From contig JAEELR010000153.1 of assembly GCA_016282835.1 (NCBI GenBank), forward strand, positions 1 to 34,734: 34,734 nt of DNA, read 5' to 3'. Source of the DNA: Treponema sp. GTDB lineage: Bacteria > Spirochaetota > Spirochaetia > Treponematales > Treponemataceae. The notes under the pieces are model-generated. The model was not told the DNA's origin. It ran no database searches and saw only the letters and a program-made list of their open reading frames with translations. This document shows, one piece after another, positions 17,606 to 25,897 of this stretch; the stretch's first letter is position 1; each line of letters starts with the position of its first letter. The translations under genes were made by a program, and so were the position numbers.

Positions 17606-19234
17606 ATGGACGAAAAAAACTTAGTATTAGTTATAGAAGCAAATCAGCCATACATAAGAAAGATAGATGCTCTTGAAAAGGATCAGTCAGTTTCTGAAAA
17701 TTCACAAGCCGATTTTTCTGCTCAAAATGATATTTTATTTTCTGCAATAACAAATACTTATGTTCCGCTTTTAAATATGCTTTCTTCTCTGGAAGAAAAA
17801 AACATGAAGTTTAAAATCGGATTAGTTTTAACGGCTCCTTTAGTTTCTCTCCTTTCTGATGCACAGATTCAAAAACAGTACATTGATCATTTAGATAAAG
17901 TAATTGCTCTTGGAGAAAATGAATTAAAAAGGGCTCAAAAAAATCAGTCTGAAACCGTTGATAATATTTTGTACAATCTGGAAAACTATAAAAAAATAAA
18001 AACAGACTTTACAGAAAAATATCAGCAGAACTTAATTCCGGCATTCAGAAGTTTTCAAAAGAAAGGCTATGTAGAATTAATTGCTTCTACAGCAACTTAT
18101 GTTTATCTTCCGCATTATAAAAAATTTCCTGAAGTAATTAATGCTCAGATTGAAACAGGCCTTTATTCCCAGCGATATTATTTTGGTGAAACTGGTGAAG
18201 GCTTTTATATTCCTCATATGGGCTGGTTCAAGAATCTTGAAAAACCGTTGCGTTCCTATGGCGTAAATTATTCTATAGTTGATGCACGATCATTTTTATT
18301 TTCAGAAAGCTGCCCTGCCACAGGAATTTTTTCTCCATTAAGATGTGATAATTCACTTGTATTGTTTGGAAATGATCCTTACACAGAAATTGATATTAAT
18401 GGCGATGACGGCTATTTAAAAAATGAAGTATACAGAAATCAGGATAAGGACATTGGCTTTACAATCGAGCAGAAATATCTTTCAAAGTTTTTATCCCCTG
18501 ACGGCAAAAGAATTCAGACTGGCTATAAATATTACAATAATGAATCTGATGAAAGCAGTTATGTTCTATATGATAATTCAGAAGCTGATGAGCAGATAAA
18601 AACAGATGCACTGGACTTTTATGAAAAAAGATTTACCCGTCTTGATGAAGCTTCAAAGAGTTTAAAGAAGCAGGATGTAACTTTAGTTTGTACAATAAAA
18701 GCTGAATACCTTGGACAAAAATGGCATGAAGGAATTAAGTGGCTCGAAGAATTGATTACAATTGCCTGTACAAAAAATGAAATAAATTTGAGAACCTGCA
18801 ATGAACTGATTAATGATCAGTTTAAACTTCCAAAATTTGCTCCCTACCCTTGTTCAAATAATGGCTTAGGATATGGTGAAGATTTACTTGATAACACAAA
18901 CAGTTTCTATACACGATATATTCAAAAAGCTACACAAAGAATGATTGATTTAACAGAGAGATTTCCTTCTGAATCAAGCCTAAAGCAGAGATTACTGAAT
19001 CTTGGTTCAAAAGAAGTTTTGCTTGCTCAAAGCAGTGAATGGCTTTTAATGCTTCATGATAATGTTCTGAATGATTATGTTGAGAATGAACTGAAAGAAA
19101 AGATTTTGAATTTCAGCAAAGTATTTGATGCCCTGGCAAGTAATACAGTAAGTACAGAATGGCTTACTATGATTGAAAAAAATGATGCGATTTTCCCGTG
19201 GTTGAACTACAGAATCTTCAGTAAGAAAAAATAA
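17606..19234 (+). CDS. GH57/DUF1957-like protein, predicted catalytically inactive
   Basis: The overall pattern is that of GH57 1,4-alpha-glucan branching enzymes. An N-terminal strand is followed by a TYVPLLNMLSSLEE helix, then PEVINAQIETGLY. The DUF1957 C-terminal helices include LLAQSSEWLLML (about 472-483) and end FPWLNYRIF. Key residues are missing. The substrate-binding HxH near the N-terminus is E11-A-N13 (IEANQPYIR). The nucleophile Glu of the usual PECGY motif is His204 (YIPHMGW). The acid/base Asp of the usual DAELFGHWW motif is Lys365 (KAEYLGQKW). The length of 542 aa is near the family's usual 520-560. I infer a glycan-binding or regulatory pseudoenzyme rather than a branching enzyme. 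GAGGAG precedes the ATG by 8 bp. It follows DUF4912 closely and is probably cotranscribed. Confidence 0.85.
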   Translation: MDEKNLVLVIEANQPYIRKIDALEKDQSVSENSQADFSAQNDILFSAITNTYVPLLNMLSSLEEKNMKFKIGLVLTAPLVSLLSDAQIQKQYIDHLDKVIALGENELKRAQKNQSETVDNILYNLENYKKIKTDFTEKYQQNLIPAFRSFQKKGYVELIASTATYVYLPHYKKFPEVINAQIETGLYSQRYYFGETGEGFYIPHMGWFKNLEKPLRSYGVNYSIVDARSFLFSESCPATGIFSPLRCDNSLVLFGNDPYTEIDINGDDGYLKNEVYRNQDKDIGFTIEQKYLSKFLSPDGKRIQTGYKYYNNESDESSYVLYDNSEADEQIKTDALDFYEKRFTRLDEASKSLKKQDVTLVCTIKAEYLGQKWHEGIKWLEELITIACTKNEINLRTCNELINDQFKLPKFAPYPCSNNGLGYGEDLLDNTNSFYTRYIQKATQRMIDLTERFPSESSLKQRLLNLGSKEVLLAQSSEWLLMLHDNVLNDYVENELKEKILNFSKVFDALASNTVSTEWLTMIEKNDAIFPWLNYRIFSKKK

Positions 19235-19273
19235 TTACTAAGTTCTTACACACTCACTCAACCACTCGTACAT

Positions 19274-19338
19274 AAAAAAAGGACTGCCCTTTAACAGCCT
19301 CTTCAAACTAATGAGTCGAAAGAAGTCAGGGCAATCCC
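19274..19338 (-). terminator. Rho-independent terminator for rubrerythrin
   Basis: Read on the minus strand, GGATTGCCCT and AGGGCAGTCC form a 10-bp stem with one U-G pair, followed by seven T residues. The loop is about 37 nt and contains a smaller CTTC/GAAG stem. It lies 42 bp after the rubrerythrin stop codon. The plus-strand direction has no T run after the hairpin. Confidence 0.75.
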
Positions 19339-19379
19339 TATAAACTACAATAAGGTTCTGCTTATTTATAAAGCTAGGT

Positions 19380-19940
19380 TTATCTTCCCCAGGTAAGCAT
19401 CATGTCGTAGTTGTCTTCATTTACTTCAAAGTACTGGTTAGATTCTCCGCAGGTCGGACAGAATTCAGGAGCAACAGGACCTGTTACAATGTGACCGCAC
19501 TTAAGGCATTCCCACACCTTTATGCTTCCAGCGTTGATTTTTGCCTTTGTGTCTTCATCTTTAAGAAGTGAGCGGTAGCGTTCTTCGTGACGCTTTTCGA
19601 TTTCTGCAATTGAGCGGAACTTTTTTGCAAGGTCAGCAAATCCTTCTGCTTCAGCAGTTTTTGCAAAGCCTTCGTACATGTCCGTCCATTCATAGTTTTC
19701 GCCATCTGCACTTGCCTTTAAATTTGAAGCTGTATCAGCAAGGCCGCCAAGTTCCTTAAACCAGATTTTTGCATGATTTTCTTCGTTAAGGGCAGTTTTT
19801 TCAAAGACTTTTGCTATCTGCTCATTGCCTTCTTTTCTTGCAATATCAGAAAAATAAATGTACTTGTTTCTTGCCTGTGATTCTCCTGAAAATGCAGCCC
19901 AGAGATTTTTTTCTGTCTGTGTTCCTTCGTATTTGTTCAT
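19380..19940 (-). CDS. rbr: Rubrerythrin
   Basis: Non-haem diiron peroxidase that protects anaerobes against hydrogen peroxide in the cytoplasm. The four-helix ferritin-like domain (1-135) has the iron-ligand glutamates in [10 protein letters not shown] and [11 protein letters not shown], with a second pair in the [27 protein letters not shown] block. The C-terminal rubredoxin-like domain has CLKCG and CPTCGE, giving the four cysteine ligands of a mononuclear iron. The length of 186 aa is normal. GGGAG precedes the ATG by 7 bp. It is a single-gene unit with its own terminator, consistent with independent stress control; no PerR-type site was identified. Confidence 0.96.
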   Translation of the reverse strand: MNKYEGTQTEKNLWAAFSGESQARNKYIYFSDIARKEGNEQIAKVFEKTALNEENHAKIWFKELGGLADTASNLKASADGENYEWTDMYEGFAKTAEAEGFADLAKKFRSIAEIEKRHEERYRSLLKDEDTKAKINAGSIKVWECLKCGHIVTGPVAPEFCPTCGESNQYFEVNEDNYDMMLTWGR

Positions 19941-20054
19941 AAATTTACTCCCATATTTATATTTGTTTTTATGCTGCTAATTAAATTTGCAAGCCATTTT
20001 CTAAATATTCACAGATTATAACTCACTTTTTAAAACTATGCATTAAGTTTTTAA

Positions 20055-20083
20055 TTGTTATTTTGCGGTTTAGGGTTTAAAAT
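20055..20083 (+). promoter_or_regulatory. Promoter of the binding-protein/cyclase operon
   Basis: TTGTTA (20055-20060), a 17-bp spacer and TAAAAT (20078-20083) match sigma-70 consensus at 4/6 and 5/6. A start at +7 from the -10 would fall at about 20090, within a base or so of the ATG, so the message would be leaderless or nearly so. Confidence 0.55.
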
Positions 20084-20090
20084 TATAAAT

Positions 20091-21173
20091 ATGATGAAAT
20101 TACGCATATATAGTGTTTTTCTACTTTCACTATTCATTATTACAGGCTGTTCTAGAAATCAAAAAAACAACAGTAATAATCAGTTGGTTCCAGAAGATCC
20201 TGAAATGGAAAGCGGAGAATTTCAATTAAAATCCGTACTGGATTCTTATGTTCCTCAAAAAAAGTCCTATAATTTTTATCTGACTTATAAGACTGCTCAT
20301 CCGTGGTGGGATGCTGTTGCCCTCGGTATAGAAGACGCAGTAAAGCAGTTTGAAAGTAATGATGTGTACATTACTTATGACTATCTTGCTCCAGAAAAAA
20401 TGTCTGCCTATGATCAGATAGAACGGATACAAAAGGCAGCAGCAAAAAAAACTTATGATGTAATTGGAGTTGATGTTGCAGATATTTCAATTGTAACGCC
20501 GGTAATAAATAAACTGATTGACCGCGGACAGAAAGTTATGACCTTTTCCAGTTCAGATTCCGGTAAAGAAAATGGCTGTAAAAGAATTGCGTATGTCGGT
20601 AACACACATAACTATGAAGACGGAAAAATTCTTGCAGAATGTCTGTGTCAGAAATTAAATTACAAAGGTAAAATTGCAATGCTTGTCGGTAATCATGGAG
20701 CTCCGTGTCATGAAGACCGTGCACAGGGAGCAAAGGACGTATTTGCCCAATATCCGGACATTTCACTTGTTGATGAACAGTATGATGAAGATCTTGAAGA
20801 AAAAGCCTATGAGTTTACAAAAGGATTTTTTGGAAAATATCCTGATTTGAACGGAATCATCTGCTGCAACATGAGTAATTCAGTCGGAGCAGGACGCGCT
20901 GTAAAAGAAAAAGGAAAAACAGAACAGATTGTAATCACAGGAATGGATCATGACAAAAGGGCTCTGGAATATATGCGTGAAGGAATAATCTATGCCCTTG
21001 CCCTTCAGGATTGCTATGCAATTGGTTTTGATACAATTACTACCGCAGTAAAAATTGCTGATGGACTTCTTCCAGGTTCTGCATATCCGGAAATGACTGA
21101 AGAAAATACTGAAGTGTTTTTTCAAAAGGATGCAGACTCTCTTTTGAGTTCCCTTTACGGCGAAATAGATTAG
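20091..21173 (+). CDS. Periplasmic sugar-type substrate-binding lipoprotein partnered with a diguanylate cyclase
   Basis: Class I (RbsB/LuxP-like, Peripla_BP_4) binding protein anchored by lipidation: the signal ends in lipobox IITGC (Cys20 counted from 20091). The two lobes follow the family pattern. Lobe 1 has FYLTYKTAHPWWDAVALGIEDA and YDVIGVDVADISIVTPVI. Lobe 2 has IAYVGNTHNYEDGKILAECL, GKIAMLVGNHGAPCHEDRAQG, NGIICCNMSNSVGAGRAVKE and IVITGMDHDKRALEYMREG. The ligand is unknown, though sugars or AI-2-like molecules bind this fold. ATG at 20091 or 20094 is the start; a TTG at 20055 in frame would place the promoter inside the gene and is less likely. No Shine-Dalgarno lies at a normal distance. 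The next gene, 10 bp downstream, is a diguanylate cyclase; no permease or ATPase is near, so it likely senses rather than imports. Confidence 0.85.
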   Translation: MMKLRIYSVFLLSLFIITGCSRNQKNNSNNQLVPEDPEMESGEFQLKSVLDSYVPQKKSYNFYLTYKTAHPWWDAVALGIEDAVKQFESNDVYITYDYLAPEKMSAYDQIERIQKAAAKKTYDVIGVDVADISIVTPVINKLIDRGQKVMTFSSSDSGKENGCKRIAYVGNTHNYEDGKILAECLCQKLNYKGKIAMLVGNHGAPCHEDRAQGAKDVFAQYPDISLVDEQYDEDLEEKAYEFTKGFFGKYPDLNGIICCNMSNSVGAGRAVKEKGKTEQIVITGMDHDKRALEYMREGIIYALALQDCYAIGFDTITTAVKIADGLLPGSAYPEMTEENTEVFFQKDADSLLSSLYGEID

Positions 21174-21183
21174 GTGGCACACA

Positions 21184-23094
21184 ATGAAAATTAAAGAGAA
21201 TAAAATTATTTTCATAGGCGGAATTATTGTTCTTTCACTGATTATTACAGGCTATATCTGGAATTACCAGAGTACACAGAAACACACACAGCTTGTTACA
21301 GAAAGTTTAACTGATTTCTATATGGAAGAACTTATTAATCGCCGTGTTTCAATCATTTCTGATACATTAAAACAAAATTTTCAGTATATGGAAAATGCAC
21401 TGGACTCAATTACAAAAGAAGATTTGAGTTCTACAACATCCCTTAGAAATTATCTTGGAAAAATACGACGTCTTTATGGCATTGAAAAATTTTCCTTCGT
21501 GGATCAGGATTGTCTTGTCTACAGTGCACACTCTACAAGCACAGGGAAAACCCGTTATCCTTTTCTTGCCGTTGAACTTTCAAAACCTATTGTAACAACA
21601 GTTACGGACTATGGCGGAGAAAAACATCTTTTTATTGCACTTTCCGTTTCCAGAATTGAATTTCAGGGTAAAAAAATTACTGCCTGCTTTGCTCAGGTAA
21701 ACATAGCCCAGATGTTACATTCCATGACTGTCCGTGCTGACAATATGGAATCATATTTTAACGTTTACCTTAAAAACGGAGAAAGCCTTACAAATGTCCC
21801 TTTTGGAGGAATTGAATCCGGAAGAAATATTCTATCTGTAATTTATGAAAATGATACAACAAAAAAAAGCTATAATAAAATTTCAGAAGATTTTATGAAT
21901 GAAAGAAAAGGCAGCATCCATGTTCCTTACAAAAGAGATAATGCCCACCTTTATTATGCACCCGTAGAAGAAACTGGCTGGATTCTCTCAATTCTTGTTT
22001 ATGATAATGTGATTTCTTCACAGATAAAATCTAACAACCAGAAAATTGAATTTATCAATCATCTTCAAAGTTTAATCACAATCATTTCAGTCATAATTCT
22101 TTTTGTAGTTTTCATCATTATACTCAGAAAAAACTCCGCTCTTAAAATAGAACAGGAGAAGCATATAGCTGAAGAAATAAAAAAAGCATACGACAAACTG
22201 AATAAAGAAACTCAGGGAATGCAGATTATCCACTCAATCATTCATTCTGGCCCGTGGACAATAGAGTTTAACAGTAAAGGCGAAATAGAAAAATGTATCT
22301 GGTCACAGCCTTTCCGTCAGATGCTTGGTTATACATCAAAAGAAGAATTTCCTGACATTTTAGAATCCTGGTCAAAATTACTTCATCCTGATGATACGGA
22401 GCGTGTCATGAATGCTTTCTGGTCTGCTGTAAATGATTATACAGGCAATACTATTTATGATGTTGAATACCGCCTCATGACAAAAAATGCAGGTTACAAA
22501 TGGTATCATGCAGCGGGTAACCTTATCCGTAATAGCGACGGTTCACCTGTAACTTATGTAGGTCTCTTCATTGATATTGATGAAAAAAAGAATTTAAAAA
22601 CTCTTTCTGAAACTGATCAAATGACAGGCCTCTTAAACCGTGTAAGCGGAGAAAAACGGGTTTCGGAAGCAATGCAAGAGGGCTGTGGCGGACTGTTTAT
22701 ACTGCTTGATATTGACCATTTTAAATCCATCAATGATACATACGGACATGGAGTTGGTGACAAAGTTATTATAAATGTTGCACAAACCCTCAAATCAACA
22801 TTCCGCGAAAATGATGTTGTATTCCGTCTTGGCGGTGATGAATTTGCAGCTTATGCAAAATATCTTCGTACAGAGAAAAATGCGAAACGGGTTATAAAAA
22901 GATTTATTGACAGTCTAAAAGAAATTTCTATACCGGAACTGAATGGCAACCCGATTAATGCAAGTATTGGTGCAATTATTCTGAACCGCGGTGAAACAGA
23001 TGATTTTGAGCGATGCTATAAACTTGTAGATGACGGTGTTTATGAAAGCAAAAAGATTGACGGTCGCTCAGCTGTTACTTTTGCAAGAAAATAA
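21184..23094 (+). CDS. Membrane diguanylate cyclase (extracytoplasmic sensor-PAS-GGDEF)
   Basis: Makes c-di-GMP from two GTP. Residues 8-27 form TM1. A periplasmic Cache-like domain spans about 30-285, and TM2 (about 297-317) is followed by a short coiled coil. A PAS domain spans about 350-470 (WTIEFNSKGEIEKC; EYRLMTKNAGYKWYHAAG). The GGDEF domain has TDQMTGLLNR, DIDHFKSINDTYGHGVGD, an intact GGDEF (550-554) and an intact inhibitory RxxD site (R541 to D544, five residues before it). The protein should therefore be active and product-inhibited. TAGGTGG precedes the ATG. Placement 10 bp after the binding-protein gene, without transporter genes, suggests the loaded binding protein docks on the Cache domain, as LuxP does on LuxQ. 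Confidence 0.9.
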   Translation: MKIKENKIIFIGGIIVLSLIITGYIWNYQSTQKHTQLVTESLTDFYMEELINRRVSIISDTLKQNFQYMENALDSITKEDLSSTTSLRNYLGKIRRLYGIEKFSFVDQDCLVYSAHSTSTGKTRYPFLAVELSKPIVTTVTDYGGEKHLFIALSVSRIEFQGKKITACFAQVNIAQMLHSMTVRADNMESYFNVYLKNGESLTNVPFGGIESGRNILSVIYENDTTKKSYNKISEDFMNERKGSIHVPYKRDNAHLYYAPVEETGWILSILVYDNVISSQIKSNNQKIEFINHLQSLITIISVIILFVVFIIILRKNSALKIEQEKHIAEEIKKAYDKLNKETQGMQIIHSIIHSGPWTIEFNSKGEIEKCIWSQPFRQMLGYTSKEEFPDILESWSKLLHPDDTERVMNAFWSAVNDYTGNTIYDVEYRLMTKNAGYKWYHAAGNLIRNSDGSPVTYVGLFIDIDEKKNLKTLSETDQMTGLLNRVSGEKRVSEAMQEGCGGLFILLDIDHFKSINDTYGHGVGDKVIINVAQTLKSTFRENDVVFRLGGDEFAAYAKYLRTEKNAKRVIKRFIDSLKEISIPELNGNPINASIGAIILNRGETDDFERCYKLVDDGVYESKKIDGRSAVTFARK

Positions 23095-23143
23095 ATCCGC
23101 AAAATTTAGAAAACCTCCTGCACACACACTTTCTCGCACTATA

Positions 23144-23171
23144 TTGAATTTTTATTAAAGATGAATATACT
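23144..23171 (+). promoter_or_regulatory. thiB promoter
   Basis: TTGAAT (23144-23149), a 16-bp spacer and TATACT (23166-23171) would start transcription near 23178, exactly where the TPP aptamer begins. Confidence 0.5.
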
Positions 23172-23177
23172 TAGTCA

Positions 23178-23268
23178 TGTACCGGGGTGGCTTTAAGTCT
23201 GAGATTATACCCGAAGTTTCGCACGAAACTTATAACCTGATCTGGATAATACCAGCGGAGGAAGTATG
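23178..23268 (+). promoter_or_regulatory. TPP (THI-box) riboswitch
   Basis: The conserved THI-box core is present: CCGGGGTGG (23182-23190), CTGAGATTATACCCG (23199-23213) and ACCTGATCTGGATAATACCAGCG split across 23235-23257. P2 pairs CGGG with CCCG, P3 is a short stem over GGCTTTAAGTC, and P4/P5 holds the pyrimidine-binding TGATCTGGATAATACCAG. An extra hairpin (AAGTTTCG/CGAAACTT, 23214-23231) sits between the P2 3' strand and P4. P1 would pair TGTAC (23178-23182) with GTATG (23264-23268, two wobbles), which includes the start codon. The Shine-Dalgarno GGAGG (23257-23261) is inside the aptamer. TPP binding should therefore block translation directly. Confidence 0.93.
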
Positions 23269-24300
23269 ATAAAATCTACTTTCAAATTTTTATTTTTATT
23301 CATTTCAATTTTATTTTTTAGTTTTACACTTGGTTGTAAAAAATCATCTTCAACTTCAAAAAATGTTGTCACTTACACTTACGACAGTTTTGCAGCAGAC
23401 TGGGGAAGCGCTCCTCTTCTAAAAGAAGCTTTTGAAAAGAACTTTCCGTACACAGTTGAGTTTGTAGACTGCGGGGATGCAATTGAATGTTTCTACAAGA
23501 TTCAAACAGAAGGTAAAGACTGCCTCTGTGATGTAATTGTGGGAATCGACAACAACTATGCAGGCGAAGTAATTTCTTCTGGAATTCTTGAAAAGTACAA
23601 AGCTAAAAATGCTGATAAGCTTTTATATCCTTTTTTACAGGAACAGCTTTCAAAGGATTACTATTTAACTCCATACGATTTCAGTCATTTTGCATTGATT
23701 TATGATACAAAAAGCTCTGTTGCTGCCCCTGAAAAACTTTCTGATTTAACGAAGGACATTTATTCTAAAAAAATAGTTTTAATGGATCCAAGAACTTCTA
23801 CTCCAGGCTTAGGCTTTGTTGCATGGACAAGTGCAGTTTTTTCAGATTCCGAATTTGATTCATTCTGGAAGAATTTAAAACCAAATATTTTATCTATGAC
23901 TCCAAGCTGGTCTCATGGCTGGGGAATGTTTTTACAGGGAGAAGCTCCTTTAGTAATCAGTTATACAACAAGTCCAGCATATTGTGTTGAAGAAGAAAAC
24001 AATGACAGATATATTGCACTTGAATTTTCTGACGGACATGTCATGCAGGTTGAAGGTGCAGGTCTTTTGAAAACTGCAAGAAATAAAGAAGGTGCAAAAG
24101 CATTTATTGATTTTTTAATTTCTGATGAAGCACAGGTTTTACTGCCTAAAACACAATGGATGTATCCTTCCAACAAAAATATTGAGCTTCCTGAAAGCTA
24201 TAAAAAAGCAGCTCCTTTAGTTCAAAAAACTTTATTTACTGATGAAAAAAAAGTTAAAGAAAAGACACAAAAGGTTATAAAGCTTCTTAATGAAAACTAA
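23266..24300 (+). CDS. thiB: Thiamine ABC transporter substrate-binding lipoprotein
   Basis: Captures thiamine or its phosphates outside the inner membrane for import. A signal peptide ends in lipobox FTLGC (Cys24). The mature protein follows the ThiB/TbpA pattern: VVTYTYDSFAADWG near the N-terminus, CDVIVGIDNNYAGEVISSGI, LTPYDFSHFALIYDTK and PRTSTPGLGFVAWT. SWSHGWGMFLQGEAPLVISYTTSPAYC and TQWMYPSNKN complete it; the tryptophan and tyrosine residues in these last segments resemble the thiamine ring-stacking site of TbpA. The length of 344 aa is normal. The gene starts within the TPP riboswitch and overlaps thiP by 11 bp. Confidence 0.93.
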   Translation: MIKSTFKFLFLFISILFFSFTLGCKKSSSTSKNVVTYTYDSFAADWGSAPLLKEAFEKNFPYTVEFVDCGDAIECFYKIQTEGKDCLCDVIVGIDNNYAGEVISSGILEKYKAKNADKLLYPFLQEQLSKDYYLTPYDFSHFALIYDTKSSVAAPEKLSDLTKDIYSKKIVLMDPRTSTPGLGFVAWTSAVFSDSEFDSFWKNLKPNILSMTPSWSHGWGMFLQGEAPLVISYTTSPAYCVEEENNDRYIALEFSDGHVMQVEGAGLLKTARNKEGAKAFIDFLISDEAQVLLPKTQWMYPSNKNIELPESYKKAAPLVQKTLFTDEKKVKEKTQKVIKLLNEN

Positions 24301-25897
24301 AGTTACTAAAGCATTTCGTAAAGCAATACTTATATTGAGTACAATTTTATTTGTATCAATTTTTACCTGCTTTATGATAATGCTTTTAAATGTTTTTATT
24401 TTTGGGTTAAAGAATTTTTCTCTCTGCAGTTTTGATTTTAAATCATTTATAAAAATCTGTTCATACACTTTGCTGCAGAGTATTCTTTCTACATTAATTT
24501 CTTTGATTCTTGGTTTCTGTGCCGCATACTATATTTCCTTGAAAAAAGTAAGATTTCTGAAGTTTGTAGATTTTTTTTCTGCAGTTCCTTTATGCATAAG
24601 TGCAGTTATTATCTGCCTTGCTTACATTAATATTTTTGGAATCAATGGTTTATTCAATAAACTTCTTGTAAATATTTTGCGCATCAGAAAAGCACCTTTT
24701 ACTTTCCTGTATTCTTTTTTGGGGGTAATTTTTATTCAGGGATTCTATAATTTCCCGCTTGTTACAAAAAATGTTTGCAACGCCATAGACAATAAATCTT
24801 TTATTCAGGAAGATGCTGCAAGAATATTAGGTGCAGGAGAAGCAAAAATATTTTTTAAAATCACCCTGCCTTCTCTGACTTCTTCTATAATCAACAGCTT
24901 GATTCCAATTTTTATTTTCTGTTATTTTTCCTTCATCATTGTTTTAATGTTTGCATCTGTAGGCAACACAACGCTTGAAGTTTCTGTATTTCAGTTTTCG
25001 AGAAAACCTTCTACTTTTAATCTTGCTTCATTTTATGCGTTAACAGAATCTGTAATTGCCCTACTACTATTTTATATTTTAAATAAGATAGATAAAAAAT
25101 ATGACAGCAACAAAGATTTTTATCTGGAAGAAAGAAAAGAAAAATCATTTTATATAAGCCCGTTAAAATTTATTGATTATGTTTTTATAACACTTTTTAT
25201 TTTGCTTTTTATTTTTTGCTTTCTCCTGCCGCTTATCTCGATTCCAGTAAATTCCTTTAACATTAAAACTGTCACTTCTGTTTTTAGATCTTCCGGGTTT
25301 TATACTTGTCTTTTAAACACAATACTTTTGGGAGCTGCTACTTCATTTTTAACAACCCTACTTTCAGTGACTTTCTGTGTTTTTTCAAGAATTAAAAAGA
25401 TTAAGCTTTCACGACTTGTTTCTATTTTGCCAATGTGTGTTTCAAGTATCATTATAGGCTTTGCAATTATTTTTACTGTAAGAAAAGGAAATGTATTCTA
25501 TTTAATTCTGTGCCAGTCACTGCTTTTTTTTCCATTTTCTGCTCGCATTCTGTTTCCGCCATTACAAAAAATCAATGAGGAAATAATAAACTCTTCTCTC
25601 CTACTTTCAGGAAGTTACACAGAAACAATTTTCAGGGTAATAATTCCATACTGTAAAAAAGGAATTTTAACTTCTTTAGGTTTATGTTTTGCATTAAGTG
25701 CAGGAGAGGCATCCCTTCCGCTTGTTCTTTCTATAAGAAATTTTGAAGTTCTTTCACAATACATTTACAGGCTTGCTTCAAACTACAGGCTTTCGCAGGC
25801 AAATTTATGTGCTTTTATCTTGATGATTATCTGCTGTGCTTTTTATTCTGTTGCAAATGATTCGTTTAAAACTTTTGGCAAGGGAGAAATAAAATGA
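24290..25897 (+). CDS. thiP: Thiamine ABC transporter permease
   Basis: Inner-membrane permease with two fused BPD_transp_1 halves in 535 aa, the usual size for ThiP. Each half carries the EAA-type cytoplasmic loop that contacts the ATPase: EDAARILGAGEAKIFFKITLP in the first half and SSLLLSGSYTETIFRVIIP in the second. About 12 hydrophobic segments are visible, with a basic linker (about 270-288, DKKYDSNKDFYLEERKEK) between halves. It overlaps thiB by 11 bp and thiQ by 4 bp (ATGA), indicating one translationally coupled operon under the TPP riboswitch. Confidence 0.93.
   Translation: MKTKVTKAFRKAILILSTILFVSIFTCFMIMLLNVFIFGLKNFSLCSFDFKSFIKICSYTLLQSILSTLISLILGFCAAYYISLKKVRFLKFVDFFSAVPLCISAVIICLAYINIFGINGLFNKLLVNILRIRKAPFTFLYSFLGVIFIQGFYNFPLVTKNVCNAIDNKSFIQEDAARILGAGEAKIFFKITLPSLTSSIINSLIPIFIFCYFSFIIVLMFASVGNTTLEVSVFQFSRKPSTFNLASFYALTESVIALLLFYILNKIDKKYDSNKDFYLEERKEKSFYISPLKFIDYVFITLFILLFIFCFLLPLISIPVNSFNIKTVTSVFRSSGFYTCLLNTILLGAATSFLTTLLSVTFCVFSRIKKIKLSRLVSILPMCVSSIIIGFAIIFTVRKGNVFYLILCQSLLFFPFSARILFPPLQKINEEIINSSLLLSGSYTETIFRVIIPYCKKGILTSLGLCFALSAGEASLPLVLSIRNFEVLSQYIYRLASNYRLSQANLCAFILMIICCAFYSVANDSFKTFGKGEIK

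Noticed and set aside
19274-19338. Hairpin as terminator for the GH57-like gene
   Set aside because: The T run exists only on the minus strand, so it serves rubrerythrin.
20055-20090. TTG at 20055 as the start of the binding protein
   Set aside because: TTG 20055 is the -35 hexamer of the predicted promoter, and the extra 12 residues spoil the signal peptide's basic N-terminus.
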